Source: Thermodesulfovibrio yellowstonii DSM 11347 (GTDB taxonomy: Bacteria > Nitrospirota > Thermodesulfovibrionia > Thermodesulfovibrionales > Thermodesulfovibrionaceae). From it: a stretch of DNA of 64,000 bases. The DNA lies in assembly GCF_000020985.1 (NCBI RefSeq), contig NC_011296.1:62001-126000 (forward strand), written 5' to 3'. Positions 39,384-47,988 of this stretch are shown one piece after another. A program made the position numbers and the translations under genes. The stretch's first letter is position 1; each line of letters opens with the position of its first letter. The notes beneath the pieces were generated by a model, which was not told where the DNA came from, made no database searches, and saw nothing but the letters and a program-made list of their open reading frames with translations.

Positions 39384-40034
39384 TTAAATATATCCATAGT
39401 CCCTTAGTTTCCCAAGAAGTCGCTCTTCTTTAACATTAACTGACTGATTTACAAATTTTTCTACATATTTAGCAATTATATCAGATTCAAGGTTAACTTT
39501 GTCTCCAACTTTTTTAAGTCCTATTGTTGTCATATTAGCAGTATGAGGTATAACTACAACTGTAAATGAGTCTGATAAAATATCCACAATTGTAAGACTT
39601 ATGCCATCTACAGTAATTGAACCTTTTTTAATGCAATATCTAAGAATTTCTTCTGGAGCTTCAATCTCTATTTTTAAATCATTACCTATTTTTTCAATTT
39701 TTCTTATTTTACCAATTCCCTCAACATGTCCGCTTACAAGATGTCCTCCAAGTCTTGTATTAAGAGTTAGTGCAGGCTCTAAATTAACATATTCGTCTTT
39801 TTTAAGTTCTCCAAGTGTGGTTTTTTGTAGTGTTTCATGTGATACATCAAAAGAAATTATATTTTTTGATGTATCCATCTCACAAATTGTAAGGCAGACT
39901 CCGTTTACAGATATGCTGTCACCTATATTTGAATTATCTATCAGTTTTTTTGAAAATACCTTCAGCCTTGCTCCCTGAGCAAGTTTTCGAACTTCATGAA
40001 TTTTTCCAAGTTCAACAATAATTCCAGTAAACAT
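39384..40034 (-). CDS. ribE: Riboflavin synthase, alpha subunit
   Basis: A 216-residue protein made of two tandem lumazine-binding domains (1-~97 and ~98-195). The N-terminal MFTGIIVELGKI and the NGVCLTI and VDGISLTIV motifs, one per domain, are present. It dismutates two lumazines to riboflavin. The other rib genes are absent here. It abuts lepB (one-base overlap). Confidence 0.94.
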   Translation of the reverse strand: MFTGIIVELGKIHEVRKLAQGARLKVFSKKLIDNSNIGDSISVNGVCLTICEMDTSKNIISFDVSHETLQKTTLGELKKDEYVNLEPALTLNTRLGGHLVSGHVEGIGKIRKIEKIGNDLKIEIEAPEEILRYCIKKGSITVDGISLTIVDILSDSFTVVVIPHTANMTTIGLKKVGDKVNLESDIIAKYVEKFVNQSVNVKEERLLGKLRDYGYI

Positions 40035-40639
40035 TACTTTATAAGTTTACCAATCCTTTGAAGTCTTGGTTTATGATTATCATTGTCCCATGACCAGTAT
40101 ATAATAAATGCTTTGCCTTTTACATCTTTTAAATCAACAAAACCCCAAAAACGGCTATCATAGCTCTGATCCCTGTTGTCTCCCATTACAAAAAGTTTAT
40201 GAGGAGGGACCTTAATTGGTCCAAAATTATCCCTCGGATCAAGCTCTCTTGGATGAATATATGAATCCGTATGTCTTGCATAGGGCTCTTTAAGTTCAAT
40301 TCCATTAACGAAGACTTTTTTATTTTTTATCTCCACAGTGTCTCCTTCAACTCCTATTACTCTTTTTATAAAATCTCTACTCGGGTCTTCAGGATACTTG
40401 AACACTATTATATCTCCTCTCTTAGGAGTTTCAAAAACTAAAATTTTTTCATCTGATAGCGGCGGATTGACTCCATATATGAATTTATTTACAAGAAGAT
40501 GATCCCCTATCAACAGCGTTGGAATCATTGACCCAGAAGGTATTTTAAAGGCTTGAACAATGTACGCTCTTATAAATAAAGCAATTAATATGGCAATTCC
40601 GATACTTTTTACATATTCAAGAATTTTTTTACCTGTCAT
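40034..40639 (-). CDS. lepB: Signal peptidase I
   Basis: A 201-residue protein with one N-terminal membrane helix, the nucleophile Ser in PSGSMIPTL and the general-base Lys in RDFIKRVIG; the GDNRDQSYDSR box is intact. It cleaves signal peptides, including those predicted for several proteins in this window. ATG 40639 has AAGGAG six bases upstream; the TTG 18 bases earlier overlaps lepA and is less likely. Confidence 0.93.
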   Translation of the reverse strand: MTGKKILEYVKSIGIAILIALFIRAYIVQAFKIPSGSMIPTLLIGDHLLVNKFIYGVNPPLSDEKILVFETPKRGDIIVFKYPEDPSRDFIKRVIGVEGDTVEIKNKKVFVNGIELKEPYARHTDSYIHPRELDPRDNFGPIKVPPHKLFVMGDNRDQSYDSRFWGFVDLKDVKGKAFIIYWSWDNDNHKPRLQRIGKLIK

Positions 40640-40649
40640 TTTTTTCTCC

Positions 40650-42431
40650 TTATTCAACTTTTAGAACTGAAAGAAATGCTTCTTGTGGTATTTCAACTCG
40701 TCCAATTTGTTTCATTCTTTTTTTCCCTTCCTTCTGTTTTTCAAGAAGTTTTTTCTTTCTTGTCACGTCACCTCCATAACATTTTGCAAGAACATTTTTC
40801 TTAAGCGGTGCTATGCTCTCTCTTGCTATAATTTTGCCACCAATTGCAGCCTGAATTACAACTTCAAAAAGCTGTCTTGGAATTACAGTTCTCAGTTTTT
40901 GGGCTATTGCACGACCTTTATAATAAGCCTTATCTTTATGGACAATAATTGATAAGGCATCTACTTGTTCTCCATTAATAAGAATATCAAGCCTTACAAG
41001 TTCGGAAGGTCTATATCCAATAAATTCATAATCCATTGATGCATAACCTTTGGAAAGAGATTTAAGCTTATCATAAAAATCCCATAAAATTTCATTCAGT
41101 GGCATTTCATAAATAAGAAGAATTCTGTCCTTTGTTATATAGGAAAATTCTTTTTGAATTCCTCTTTTTTCTTGACAGAGTTTTAAAATCTCTCCTACAA
41201 ATTGTTCTGGTACGATTATGGAGACTTTCATAAAAGGCTCTTCAATTTTTTCATATATTTTAGGCATTTTACTTGGATTGTCAATAAGATATTCTCCCTT
41301 TTTATCAACAATTTTATATCTTACAGTGGGTGCTGTACTTATAAGAGAAAGATTAAACTCTCTTTCAAGGCGTTCTTTTATGATTTCCATATGTAGTAAG
41401 CCCAAAAAACCGCATCTAAATCCAAATCCAAGTGCTGCTGATGTTTCGGGTTCAAAGAAAAAAGAAGAATCATTTAATCTGAGTTTTTCAAGAGCAGTTT
41501 TTAACTCTTCATATTGATGAGTTTCAGTTGGATAAAGTCCGCAAAATACCATTGGTTTAACTTCTCTGAAACCTGCAAGGGGGGTTTTTGCAGGATTTTC
41601 TGCAAGGGTAATTGTATCTCCTATTTTTGTGTCAGCAATGTTTTTAATTCCAGCTATAATAAATCCTACTTCACCTGCTTCAAGTTTTTCTATATCCTTA
41701 GGAAAAGGAGTGAGAATGCCAAGTCTCTGAACTTCATATTCTTTCCCTGTTGCAAATAGTTTTATTCTCATTCCTGGTTTTATTATTCCATCAAAAACCC
41801 TGACAAGAACAATAACACCTAAGTAGTTATCAAACCAGGAGTCAAATATCATTGCACGGAGTGGTGATTGAAGATCACCCTTTGGTGGAGGGATTCTTTT
41901 TACAACTGCTTCAAGAATTTCTTTGGTCCCTGTTCCTTCTTTTGCAGAAGCCAAGATTGCTTCAGAAGAACTAATACCTAAAATATCTTCTATTTGCTTT
42001 TTTACCTTGTCAGGATCAGCTTGGGGAAGGTCTATTTTGTTTATCACTGGAATTATTTCATGATTATGTTCAATTGCAAGATAAGCATTTGCAACAGTTT
42101 GAGCCTCTACTCCCTGCGTTGCATCAACTACAAGAAGGCTTCCTTCACAGCATGCCAAAGAACGAGATACTTCATAGGAAAAATCTACATGCCCAGGAGT
42201 ATCAATAAGATTCAGGATATATGTTTGTCCATCCTCACTTTTATAGTTAAGTCTCACTGCATGAGCTTTGATTGTAATGCCCCTTTCCCTTTCAAGATCC
42301 ATTGAATCAAGAATCTGTCCCATCTTGCCACCGAGATTAACAGCACCTGTAAACTCAAGGAGCCTGTCTGCAAGGGTAGATTTTCCATGATCTATATGAG
42401 CAATTATTGAGAAATTTCTGATTTTTTTCAT
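40650..42431 (-). CDS. lepA: LepA/EF4 ribosome back-translocase
   Basis: A 593-residue GTPase with G1 [22 protein letters not shown] and NKIDLPQ, EF-G-like domains and the LepA-specific C-terminal domain ([18 protein letters not shown]). It acts on stalled ribosomes. It lies next to lepB, as in many bacteria. Confidence 0.96.
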   Translation of the reverse strand: MKKIRNFSIIAHIDHGKSTLADRLLEFTGAVNLGGKMGQILDSMDLERERGITIKAHAVRLNYKSEDGQTYILNLIDTPGHVDFSYEVSRSLACCEGSLLVVDATQGVEAQTVANAYLAIEHNHEIIPVINKIDLPQADPDKVKKQIEDILGISSSEAILASAKEGTGTKEILEAVVKRIPPPKGDLQSPLRAMIFDSWFDNYLGVIVLVRVFDGIIKPGMRIKLFATGKEYEVQRLGILTPFPKDIEKLEAGEVGFIIAGIKNIADTKIGDTITLAENPAKTPLAGFREVKPMVFCGLYPTETHQYEELKTALEKLRLNDSSFFFEPETSAALGFGFRCGFLGLLHMEIIKERLEREFNLSLISTAPTVRYKIVDKKGEYLIDNPSKMPKIYEKIEEPFMKVSIIVPEQFVGEILKLCQEKRGIQKEFSYITKDRILLIYEMPLNEILWDFYDKLKSLSKGYASMDYEFIGYRPSELVRLDILINGEQVDALSIIVHKDKAYYKGRAIAQKLRTVIPRQLFEVVIQAAIGGKIIARESIAPLKKNVLAKCYGGDVTRKKKLLEKQKEGKKRMKQIGRVEIPQEAFLSVLKVE

Positions 42432-42437
42432 AGAAAC

Positions 42438-43391
42438 TTAGTTTTTTGGCTCTTTTAATTTTCTATCAGGAAACTGCTTCAGATTTTCATTTATTAAAAT
42501 TGCGACAGCACCCAGAACTCCACCTTTATCTACCAGAGAAGATTGAGTTATGCTAACTGATTCCGCAATTCCTATCATTGCTCTTTTTTTGGCTTCCTGA
42601 ATGGCTGTTTCAAGATAGATATTTATTGCTTTAGAAAGTCCACCCGTTAAAATAATTTTTTCAGGTCCGAAAATATTTATTAAATTTGCTATTCCTGCAC
42701 CAAGAGCCTTACCTGCTTCCTTAAGAACACTTCTACACAAATGATCGCCTTCCATTGCTGCTTTATATATATCTTCTGAAGTTGCTCTATATATATTGCC
42801 TTCATAAAGTTTTTTAATATAACTTTCCTCACCATTTTCAACTCGTTCTATAAGATTATCTTTTATAGCCCGAGCTGAAGCATATACTTCAAGGCATCCT
42901 GTGTTACCACAATTACAGAATTTTCCCTGATAATTAATGCTCATGTGTCCAACCTCCAATGGAAACTGGGCTATTTCTCCATCAAACCAGAACCCACCAC
43001 CGATTCCTGTTCCAAGAGTAAGAAGAATAAAACTAAATGAGCCCTTACCTTGTCCAAATAAGGCTTCCGCAACTGTTGCAACAGTTGCATCATTTTCTAT
43101 TTTTACATTCATGTTATATCTATTTTCTAATTCCTTTTTTAAAGGGAATTTATTTAAAAAAGGTATGTTAGCGGCTTTAATTACGTTACCTTCCTTATCC
43201 ACTAAACCAGCAATGCCGACTCCTATTCCTTTAATTTTAAATTCATTACAAATGCTGTCTATTTCTTCAATAATTTTTTCCATAGGATTGTTGCCTGTTG
43301 GGAATTTGCATATTTTGATGGTTTCCCAGTCTGTTGAAATTATACCGATTTTAATATAAGTGCCACCTATGTCTATTCCAATGTAATACAT
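42438..43391 (-). CDS. ROK-family sugar kinase
   Basis: A 317-residue ASKHA kinase. ATP-binding GIDIGGTYIKIG is at the N-terminus; LGTGIGGGF and the ROK zinc motif with CNCGNTGCLE follow. Most likely a glucokinase; substrate is inferred from family only. It is the first gene of the long minus-strand run. Confidence 0.88.
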   Translation of the reverse strand: MYYIGIDIGGTYIKIGIISTDWETIKICKFPTGNNPMEKIIEEIDSICNEFKIKGIGVGIAGLVDKEGNVIKAANIPFLNKFPLKKELENRYNMNVKIENDATVATVAEALFGQGKGSFSFILLTLGTGIGGGFWFDGEIAQFPLEVGHMSINYQGKFCNCGNTGCLEVYASARAIKDNLIERVENGEESYIKKLYEGNIYRATSEDIYKAAMEGDHLCRSVLKEAGKALGAGIANLINIFGPEKIILTGGLSKAINIYLETAIQEAKKRAMIGIAESVSITQSSLVDKGGVLGAVAILINENLKQFPDRKLKEPKN

Positions 43392-43396
43392 AAAAA

Positions 43397-43415
43397 AATA
43401 TTATATCATAATATT
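43397..43415. promoter_or_regulatory. AT palindrome between divergent ROK and fabG genes
   Basis: AATATTAT (43397-43404) and ATAATATT (43408-43415) form a perfect inverted repeat with a three-base centre just upstream of the ROK gene. It overlaps a minus-strand TATAAT, so it could be an operator. AT-only palindromes also arise by chance. Confidence 0.25.
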
Positions 43416-43485
43416 TAAGTTCCTATCCTTTTAAATTCCAAATTTATTTATAACTATGGGGTGGAATTTTTAGATAGATTTTTTT

Positions 43486-43491
43486 TATAAT
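43486..43491 (+). promoter_or_regulatory. Candidate -10 box of the fabG-acpP-fabF operon
   Basis: TATAAT 34 bases before fabG. A -35 box 17-18 bp upstream is poor (TGGAAT), so this is only a candidate. Confidence 0.3.
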
Positions 43492-43524
43492 TTGATTTTC
43501 AGATAATATTCAAGGAGGTTTTTT

Positions 43525-44262
43525 ATGAAAGGACAAACAGCTGTAATAACTGGCTCTTCAAGAGGAATTGGAAGAACCGCAGCTGAAGAACTTGCTAAGA
43601 AAGGTGTGCAAATTGTAATTGTTGATATAAATGGGGGTAATGCTGAAAAAGTTGCTGAAGAGATTAAATCACAGTATGGTGTTGAAACCTTAGGAATTAA
43701 AGCTGATATCTCTAACTCAGAAGATGTAAAAAGGCTATTTGAGGAAGCAGTAAAAAAATTTTCTAAAATTGAAATTCTTGTAAACAATGCGGGTATAACA
43801 AGGGATAATCTTCTTATAAGAATGAAAGATGAAGAATGGGATGCTGTTTTAAATATAAATCTTAAAGGAGCATTTCTTTGTTCAAGAGAAGCTATTAAGA
43901 TTATGTCAAAAAATAAATATGGAAGAATTATAAATATTGCTTCTGTTGTAGCTTTTATCGGAAATCCCGGTCAAGTTAATTATTCAGCATCAAAGGCAGG
44001 CTTGGTGGCTCTAACCAAGACATTAGCAAAAGAGTATGCTTCAAGAGGAATAACTGTTAACGCAGTTGCTCCAGGTTTTATCCAAACAGCTATGACAGAA
44101 CAACTACCAGAAAAGGTTAAAGAGGAAATGTTGAGAATGATTCCTTTATCAAGATTTGGGACAACTCAGGACGTTGCAAATGCTATAACATTTCTGGCTT
44201 TGCCAGAATCTGGATATATAACCGGGCAGGTTATTCATGTAAATGGCGGAATGTACATGTAA
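43525..44262 (+). CDS. fabG: FabG, 3-oxoacyl-ACP reductase
   Basis: A 245-residue short-chain dehydrogenase. Cofactor loop GSSRGIGR, NNAG, active-site Ser with YSASKAG (Tyr, Lys) and the C-terminal GQVIHVNGGMYM are all present. It reduces 3-oxoacyl-ACP in fatty acid elongation. AAGGAGG precedes the start. First gene of fabG-acpP-fabF. Confidence 0.95.
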   Translation: MKGQTAVITGSSRGIGRTAAEELAKKGVQIVIVDINGGNAEKVAEEIKSQYGVETLGIKADISNSEDVKRLFEEAVKKFSKIEILVNNAGITRDNLLIRMKDEEWDAVLNINLKGAFLCSREAIKIMSKNKYGRIINIASVVAFIGNPGQVNYSASKAGLVALTKTLAKEYASRGITVNAVAPGFIQTAMTEQLPEKVKEEMLRMIPLSRFGTTQDVANAITFLALPESGYITGQVIHVNGGMYM

Positions 44263-44285
44263 AAAAGAAAAAAAGGAGGTAAATA

Positions 44286-44522
44286 ATGGTAGAGGAAAAA
44301 GTAAAAGAAATCATAGCAAAGCAGCTTGGTGTTGAAGTATCACAGGTGACACCAGAGGCGTCTTTTGTTGAAGACCTTGGAGCAGACTCTCTTGATACTG
44401 TTGAGCTTGTTATGGCTTTTGAGGAAGCTTTTGGAATTGAGATTCCTGATGAAGATGCGGAAAAGATTGGTAAAGTAAAAGACGCTATAGAGTATATAAA
44501 AAACAAAATAAATCAGGCATAG
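44286..44522 (+). CDS. acpP: Acyl carrier protein
   Basis: A 78-residue acidic protein with the phosphopantetheine Ser in [13 protein letters not shown]. It carries acyl chains for FabG, FabF, FabZ, LpxA and LpxD, all in this window. AAAGGAGG precedes the start. Confidence 0.97.
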   Translation: MVEEKVKEIIAKQLGVEVSQVTPEASFVEDLGADSLDTVELVMAFEEAFGIEIPDEDAEKIGKVKDAIEYIKNKINQA

Positions 44523-44528
44523 TTATTT

Positions 44529-45776
44529 ATGAGCAAAAGAAGAGTTGTTGTGACCGGGTTGGGAATGATTTCCCCTCTCGGTCTTGATGTTCAATCCTCT
44601 TGGCAGGCAATTATTCAAGGCAAATCAGGAGTTGGTTACATTACTCATTTTGATGCTAAGGACTATCCTGTAAGAATAGCCGCTGAAGTTAAAGGATTTG
44701 ATCCGACAAAATATATTGAACTAAAAGAAGTAAAAAAAATGGACAGATTTATTCATTTTGCAATTGCTGCTACTGAGATGGCAATTGCAGATTCGGAGTT
44801 AGAAATCACTCCTGAAAACTCAGAAAGGATAGGAATTGTTATTGGCTCTGGAATGGGTGGACTCCCAGCAATTGAGTATTATCATCAGATATTACTTGAA
44901 AAAGGCTGGAAAAGAGTGAGCCCCTTCTTCATTCCTATGGTTATCATTAATCTTGCAGCAGGACAGATATCAATAAGATATGGAATAAAAGGTCCTAATC
45001 TTGCTGTAACAACTGCCTGTGCTACAGGAAACCATTCAATTGGCGAAGCTTTCAGAATGATTCAGTATGGTGACGCAGATGTAATGATTGCAGGTGGTGC
45101 AGAAGCTGTGATTACACCAATGGCTGTTGCAGGATTTGCAATAATGAGGGCTTTGTCAACAAGAAATGAGGAACCAGAAAAAGCAAGCAGACCTTTTGAT
45201 GCTGATAGAGACGGATTTGTAATGGGAGAAGGTTCTGGAATCCTTATTCTTGAGGAGCTTGAACATGCCTTAAAAAGAGGTGCTAAAATTTATGCAGAAC
45301 TTGTGGGATATGGGATGACTTCAGATGCTTATCATATTACAGCTCCTGCTCCTGAAGGTGAAGGAGGTGCAAGATGCATGAAAATGGCATTGAATGATGC
45401 AGGAATATCTCCAGAAGAGATAGATTACATAAATGCTCATGGAACAGCTACAAAACAAGGAGATGAACTTGAGACGCAGGCTATAAAAACAATATTTGGT
45501 GAACATGCCTATAAACTTTGTGTAAGTTCTACAAAATCAATGACAGGACATCTACTTGGTGCTGCTGGAGGTGTTGAGGCTATATTTACAATATTGAGTA
45601 TATATGAAGATATTGTGCCTCCTACCATTAATCTTGATAATCCTGATCCAGAATGTGATCTTGACTATGTTCCTTATAATGCAAAGAAAAAAGAAATTAA
45701 ATACGCTATGACAAACTCATTTGGTTTTGGCGGAACTAATGCCTCTCTCATCTTTAAGAAATTTACAGATAATTAA
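44529..45776 (+). CDS. fabF: FabF, 3-oxoacyl-ACP synthase II
   Basis: A 415-residue condensing enzyme with Cys in [11 protein letters not shown], His in [11 protein letters not shown] and His in [11 protein letters not shown]: the full Cys-His-His triad. It elongates acyl-ACP. It lies 6 bp after acpP. Confidence 0.96.
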   Translation: MSKRRVVVTGLGMISPLGLDVQSSWQAIIQGKSGVGYITHFDAKDYPVRIAAEVKGFDPTKYIELKEVKKMDRFIHFAIAATEMAIADSELEITPENSERIGIVIGSGMGGLPAIEYYHQILLEKGWKRVSPFFIPMVIINLAAGQISIRYGIKGPNLAVTTACATGNHSIGEAFRMIQYGDADVMIAGGAEAVITPMAVAGFAIMRALSTRNEEPEKASRPFDADRDGFVMGEGSGILILEELEHALKRGAKIYAELVGYGMTSDAYHITAPAPEGEGGARCMKMALNDAGISPEEIDYINAHGTATKQGDELETQAIKTIFGEHAYKLCVSSTKSMTGHLLGAAGGVEAIFTILSIYEDIVPPTINLDNPDPECDLDYVPYNAKKKEIKYAMTNSFGFGGTNASLIFKKFTDN

Positions 45777-46106
45777 ATTAATGTTCTAATAAAGCCTTTC
45801 TTCAGTGTTTGTCTTATTCTTTCTGCGGAAACATTTTTGTTTAATGCTTCTTTCATCATTCTCATAAATAGAGATAATAAAAAATAAACTACCAGATGAT
45901 TTATTATACTTTTCTCTGTATAATATTTTGACAATTTTTGTTTCTCTAAGGAACTGAAGAATTTTGAAAAAGCTGATATTAAAGGTTATTCTGAAGAAAC
46001 TGTAAAAAAGTGTTTACAATCATCTAAAATTTTCATTGATTTTTTCAAAGTTTCTTTTTCAAAATAGTTCCATGCTTTTGAAATTTTTCTGAGGAGGAGG
46101 TGAAGA
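45777..46106. pseudogene. Gene-poor stretch with two decayed coding fragments
   Basis: Two short stretches read like protein. On the + strand 45924-46067 is open without a start and contains YSEETVKKCLQSSKIFI, reminiscent of HEPN-domain tails. On the minus strand, from about 45868 leftward to a stop overlapping the fabF end, a 30-codon frame reads MRMMKEALNKNVSAERIRQ and ends in TLI. Neither is a complete gene. They suggest remains of a deleted gene or toxin-like pair; the family guess is weak. A TATAAT at 45919-45924 and the ribosome site of the next gene complete the interval. Confidence 0.35.
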
Positions 46107-46559
46107 TTGAACAGAAAGCTATTTATTCTAAGTATTTTGTGCCTTTGTTTTAGTTTCAGCGCATTAGATATCAGTGCACAGCTCCCGTTAAGTGTGACAC
46201 CACCAAAAGTTAATGAAAAAATTCAAAAACAAAAACAGCAAACATTGCAGCCACCAAAGGTTAATGAGAATATCCAGAAACAACAACCACTACCTACAGT
46301 AAAGAGTAGAGAATTCCGAAACATTGACTTTATCGCCATTCCTTATGTCCAAAGCAGAGAGTTTCCTAACATTGATTTTGAAGTAATCAAGCTTACAAAG
46401 AGTAGAGAGTTTGCTAATATTGATTTTACTGCTACGCCCCTAATGAAAAGCAGGGAGTTTTCTAACATTGACTTTGAAGCAATTAAGGTTACAAAGAGCA
46501 GAGAATTTACCAATATTGATTTTATTGGCGTAAAAATTCTTGACTCACAGAAAAAATAG
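46107..46559 (+). CDS. Secreted protein with five SREFxNIDF repeats
   Basis: A 150-residue protein of no family I recognise. It has a signal peptide (cleavage likely after DISA, residue ~24) and two copies of a PPKVNE-x-IQKQ segment (about 31-57). From Ser67 to Asp146 there are five repeats of exactly 16 residues, each beginning SREF-x-NIDF. The last seven residues alternate between an A type (IAIPYVQ, TATPLMK) and a B type (EVIKLTK, EAIKVTK). The DNA repeats cover 46305-46544 with a 48-bp period. The start is TTG, fixed by GGAGGAGG at 46092-46100. It heads a group of three small exported proteins. Confidence 0.8.
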   Translation: MNRKLFILSILCLCFSFSALDISAQLPLSVTPPKVNEKIQKQKQQTLQPPKVNENIQKQQPLPTVKSREFRNIDFIAIPYVQSREFPNIDFEVIKLTKSREFANIDFTATPLMKSREFSNIDFEAIKVTKSREFTNIDFIGVKILDSQKK

Positions 46560-46591
46560 TAAATTGTAAAAAAAGCTTAAGAGGAGGAAAA

Positions 46592-47008
46592 ATGAAAGTA
46601 AATTTTAACAACGCTTTAGTAATCTCTTTAGTAATAACAGTTTTATTATCCTCAGCAAGTTTTGCCTTAGCCCATGACCCTTCAACTACAAATTATCCTC
46701 AACTTAGTCACATTCATGTTAAAGGAAAAATAACCGCCCCTGATGGTTCTGTTATTCGCCTTCCTGAAGGAGCAATGGTAAAAGCTATGTCAAGTGAAGC
46801 ATTTCGTTTTATACCAAGTGAGTGTCACGCGAATCAAAGCCCTGTTACTTCACCTATAAATCCAAATACAGGTGAGTATGAGTTGATATTTTATTTCAAG
46901 GCTGATTCCGAGAAATGTAGGGACGAATTTCAAAGAAGACCCTTAGATACATCAAAAATACAAATTATTAACGCTCCTGGATATGAATTTAAAAGAAAAA
47001 CAAATTAG
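46592..47008 (+). CDS. Small secreted protein of unknown function
   Basis: A 138-residue protein with a clear signal peptide (cleavage near SFALA-H, residue ~27). The mature part begins with a His-containing segment and a beta-sandwich-like stretch (HIHVKGKITAPDGSVIRLPEG), plus two cysteines (in SECHAN and SEKCRD) that could form a disulfide. GAGGAGG precedes the start. It lies between two other exported proteins in one apparent operon. Confidence 0.75.
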   Translation: MKVNFNNALVISLVITVLLSSASFALAHDPSTTNYPQLSHIHVKGKITAPDGSVIRLPEGAMVKAMSSEAFRFIPSECHANQSPVTSPINPNTGEYELIFYFKADSEKCRDEFQRRPLDTSKIQIINAPGYEFKRKTN

Positions 47009-47017
47009 GAGAATAAA

Positions 47018-47587
47018 ATGAAAAAATTATTTACTTATCTCAGCATTTTAAGTTTAATTTTATTTGTCTTCTCTTTAGCCTATGCAGAAACTCCGCCTCA
47101 ACCAAAAGACCAGCTTAAATCTCCTGTAGACAAAGATAAACTAAAACAGATTAAACCAATTCCTCCACCAAAATGTCCTGACCCAGCAGTTCAGAGAATT
47201 GATTTTACCGTTGTTTCAAAAACGAGTCAGTTCTCAGGAAAAGTTAGAATAACAGGTGTGGTAAAAAATATGGGAGTTGAGCCATACATTTCAGGACCAA
47301 ATCAGCAGGCTGTTTATCTCTATGAAATTCCTATGGGTGGAAAAGCTAACCTTGTAGCTACAAAAAAATTCCAGAATTTAAATCCCGGGCAGGAAATAAC
47401 AGTTAGCTATGAACGTAACTGGAATGCCTCCTCACCTTCTGAGGGCGAATTTCCACCATCTTACAGGGTAGTTATTGCCTATGACCCTGATATAAGAATG
47501 GATAGCAATCCTAAAAACGATGACTGCAACATGAATAACAATCAAAAAGAAAGAAGCGGGACAGAGATAAACGCCTTATTTAGATAG
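47018..47587 (+). CDS. Secreted protein with CARDB-like beta domain
   Basis: A 189-residue protein with a signal peptide ending near AYA-E (residue 23), a Pro/Lys-rich linker and a domain from about 50 to 175. Segments VRITGVVKNMG, NLNPGQEITVSYERNW and YRVVIAYDPD resemble CARDB-type adhesion domains, in which such strands end with an asparagine-rich closing motif. Two cysteines may pair. Function is unknown; it ends the three-gene group. Confidence 0.7.
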   Translation: MKKLFTYLSILSLILFVFSLAYAETPPQPKDQLKSPVDKDKLKQIKPIPPPKCPDPAVQRIDFTVVSKTSQFSGKVRITGVVKNMGVEPYISGPNQQAVYLYEIPMGGKANLVATKKFQNLNPGQEITVSYERNWNASSPSEGEFPPSYRVVIAYDPDIRMDSNPKNDDCNMNNNQKERSGTEINALFR

Positions 47588-47595
47588 GAAAACTT

Positions 47596-47634
47596 GCCTG
47601 CAGGAAATGGTGCTAAGAAAATGAGCCTGCAGGC
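47596..47634 (+). terminator. Stem-loop after the secreted-protein operon
   Basis: GCCTGCAGG (47596-47604) pairs perfectly with CCTGCAGGC (47626-47634) around a 21-base loop. A T-rich but broken tail (ATTAATTTTCT) follows, so it is a weak intrinsic terminator or mRNA-stabilising hairpin. Confidence 0.4.
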
Positions 47635-47693
47635 ATTAATTTTCTAAAACTGCATTTTCCCTATTAGTTTGACTATTATTTTTTTCTTCAAAC

Positions 47694-47936
47694 CTATCCG
47701 CCTGCGATAGGAGGGAAAAGACTTATTTCATCACCATCTTTTATTTGAATAGAAAGGTTGGTAAGAATAACTCCATTAAGAACAACTATGAAGGGTTTTT
47801 TATTTAGGCTTAAAAAATCAATTAATTCATAAATAGTTAGAGGTTTCTCAGTTTCCACAATAAGGTCTTTTTCTTCATTTCTGGGGAAGTCTTTTTCTGA
47901 TTTTATACCACCAAAAAGTTTAACAACTACTTTCAT
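47694..47936 (-). CDS. MoaD/ThiS-like small protein ending in Gly-Gly
   Basis: An 80-residue ubiquitin-fold protein ending DEISLFPPIAGG, the Gly-Gly tail needed for thiocarboxylate formation. It follows the tungsten oxidoreductase, so it may serve pterin-cofactor synthesis for it, as MoaD-like partners of such enzymes are thought to do. I start at ATG 47936 (MKVVVKLFGG); an upstream in-frame start at 47969 would lie inside a strong hairpin. Confidence 0.85.
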   Translation of the reverse strand: MKVVVKLFGGIKSEKDFPRNEEKDLIVETEKPLTIYELIDFLSLNKKPFIVVLNGVILTNLSIQIKDGDEISLFPPIAGG

Positions 47937-47940
47937 TTTT

Positions 47941-47988
47941 AAAATTTGCTCAGGGATGGCAGTCACCAACCCTGAGCAGTAGAAATTT
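47941..47988 (-). promoter_or_regulatory. Intercistronic hairpin between AOR and MoaD-like genes
   Basis: GCTCAGGG (47948-47955) pairs perfectly with CCCTGAGC (47970-47977) around a 14-base loop. Outer arms AAAATTT (47941-47947) and AAATTTT (47982-47988... beginning at 47982) extend it across a small bulge. It sits exactly between the oxidoreductase stop and the small protein's start, so it may adjust expression or processing of the second gene. Confidence 0.5.

Noticed and set aside
47941-47988. Moco/Tuco riboswitch between AOR and the MoaD-like gene
   Set aside because: The region is too short and shows one hairpin only, not the larger conserved riboswitch structure.
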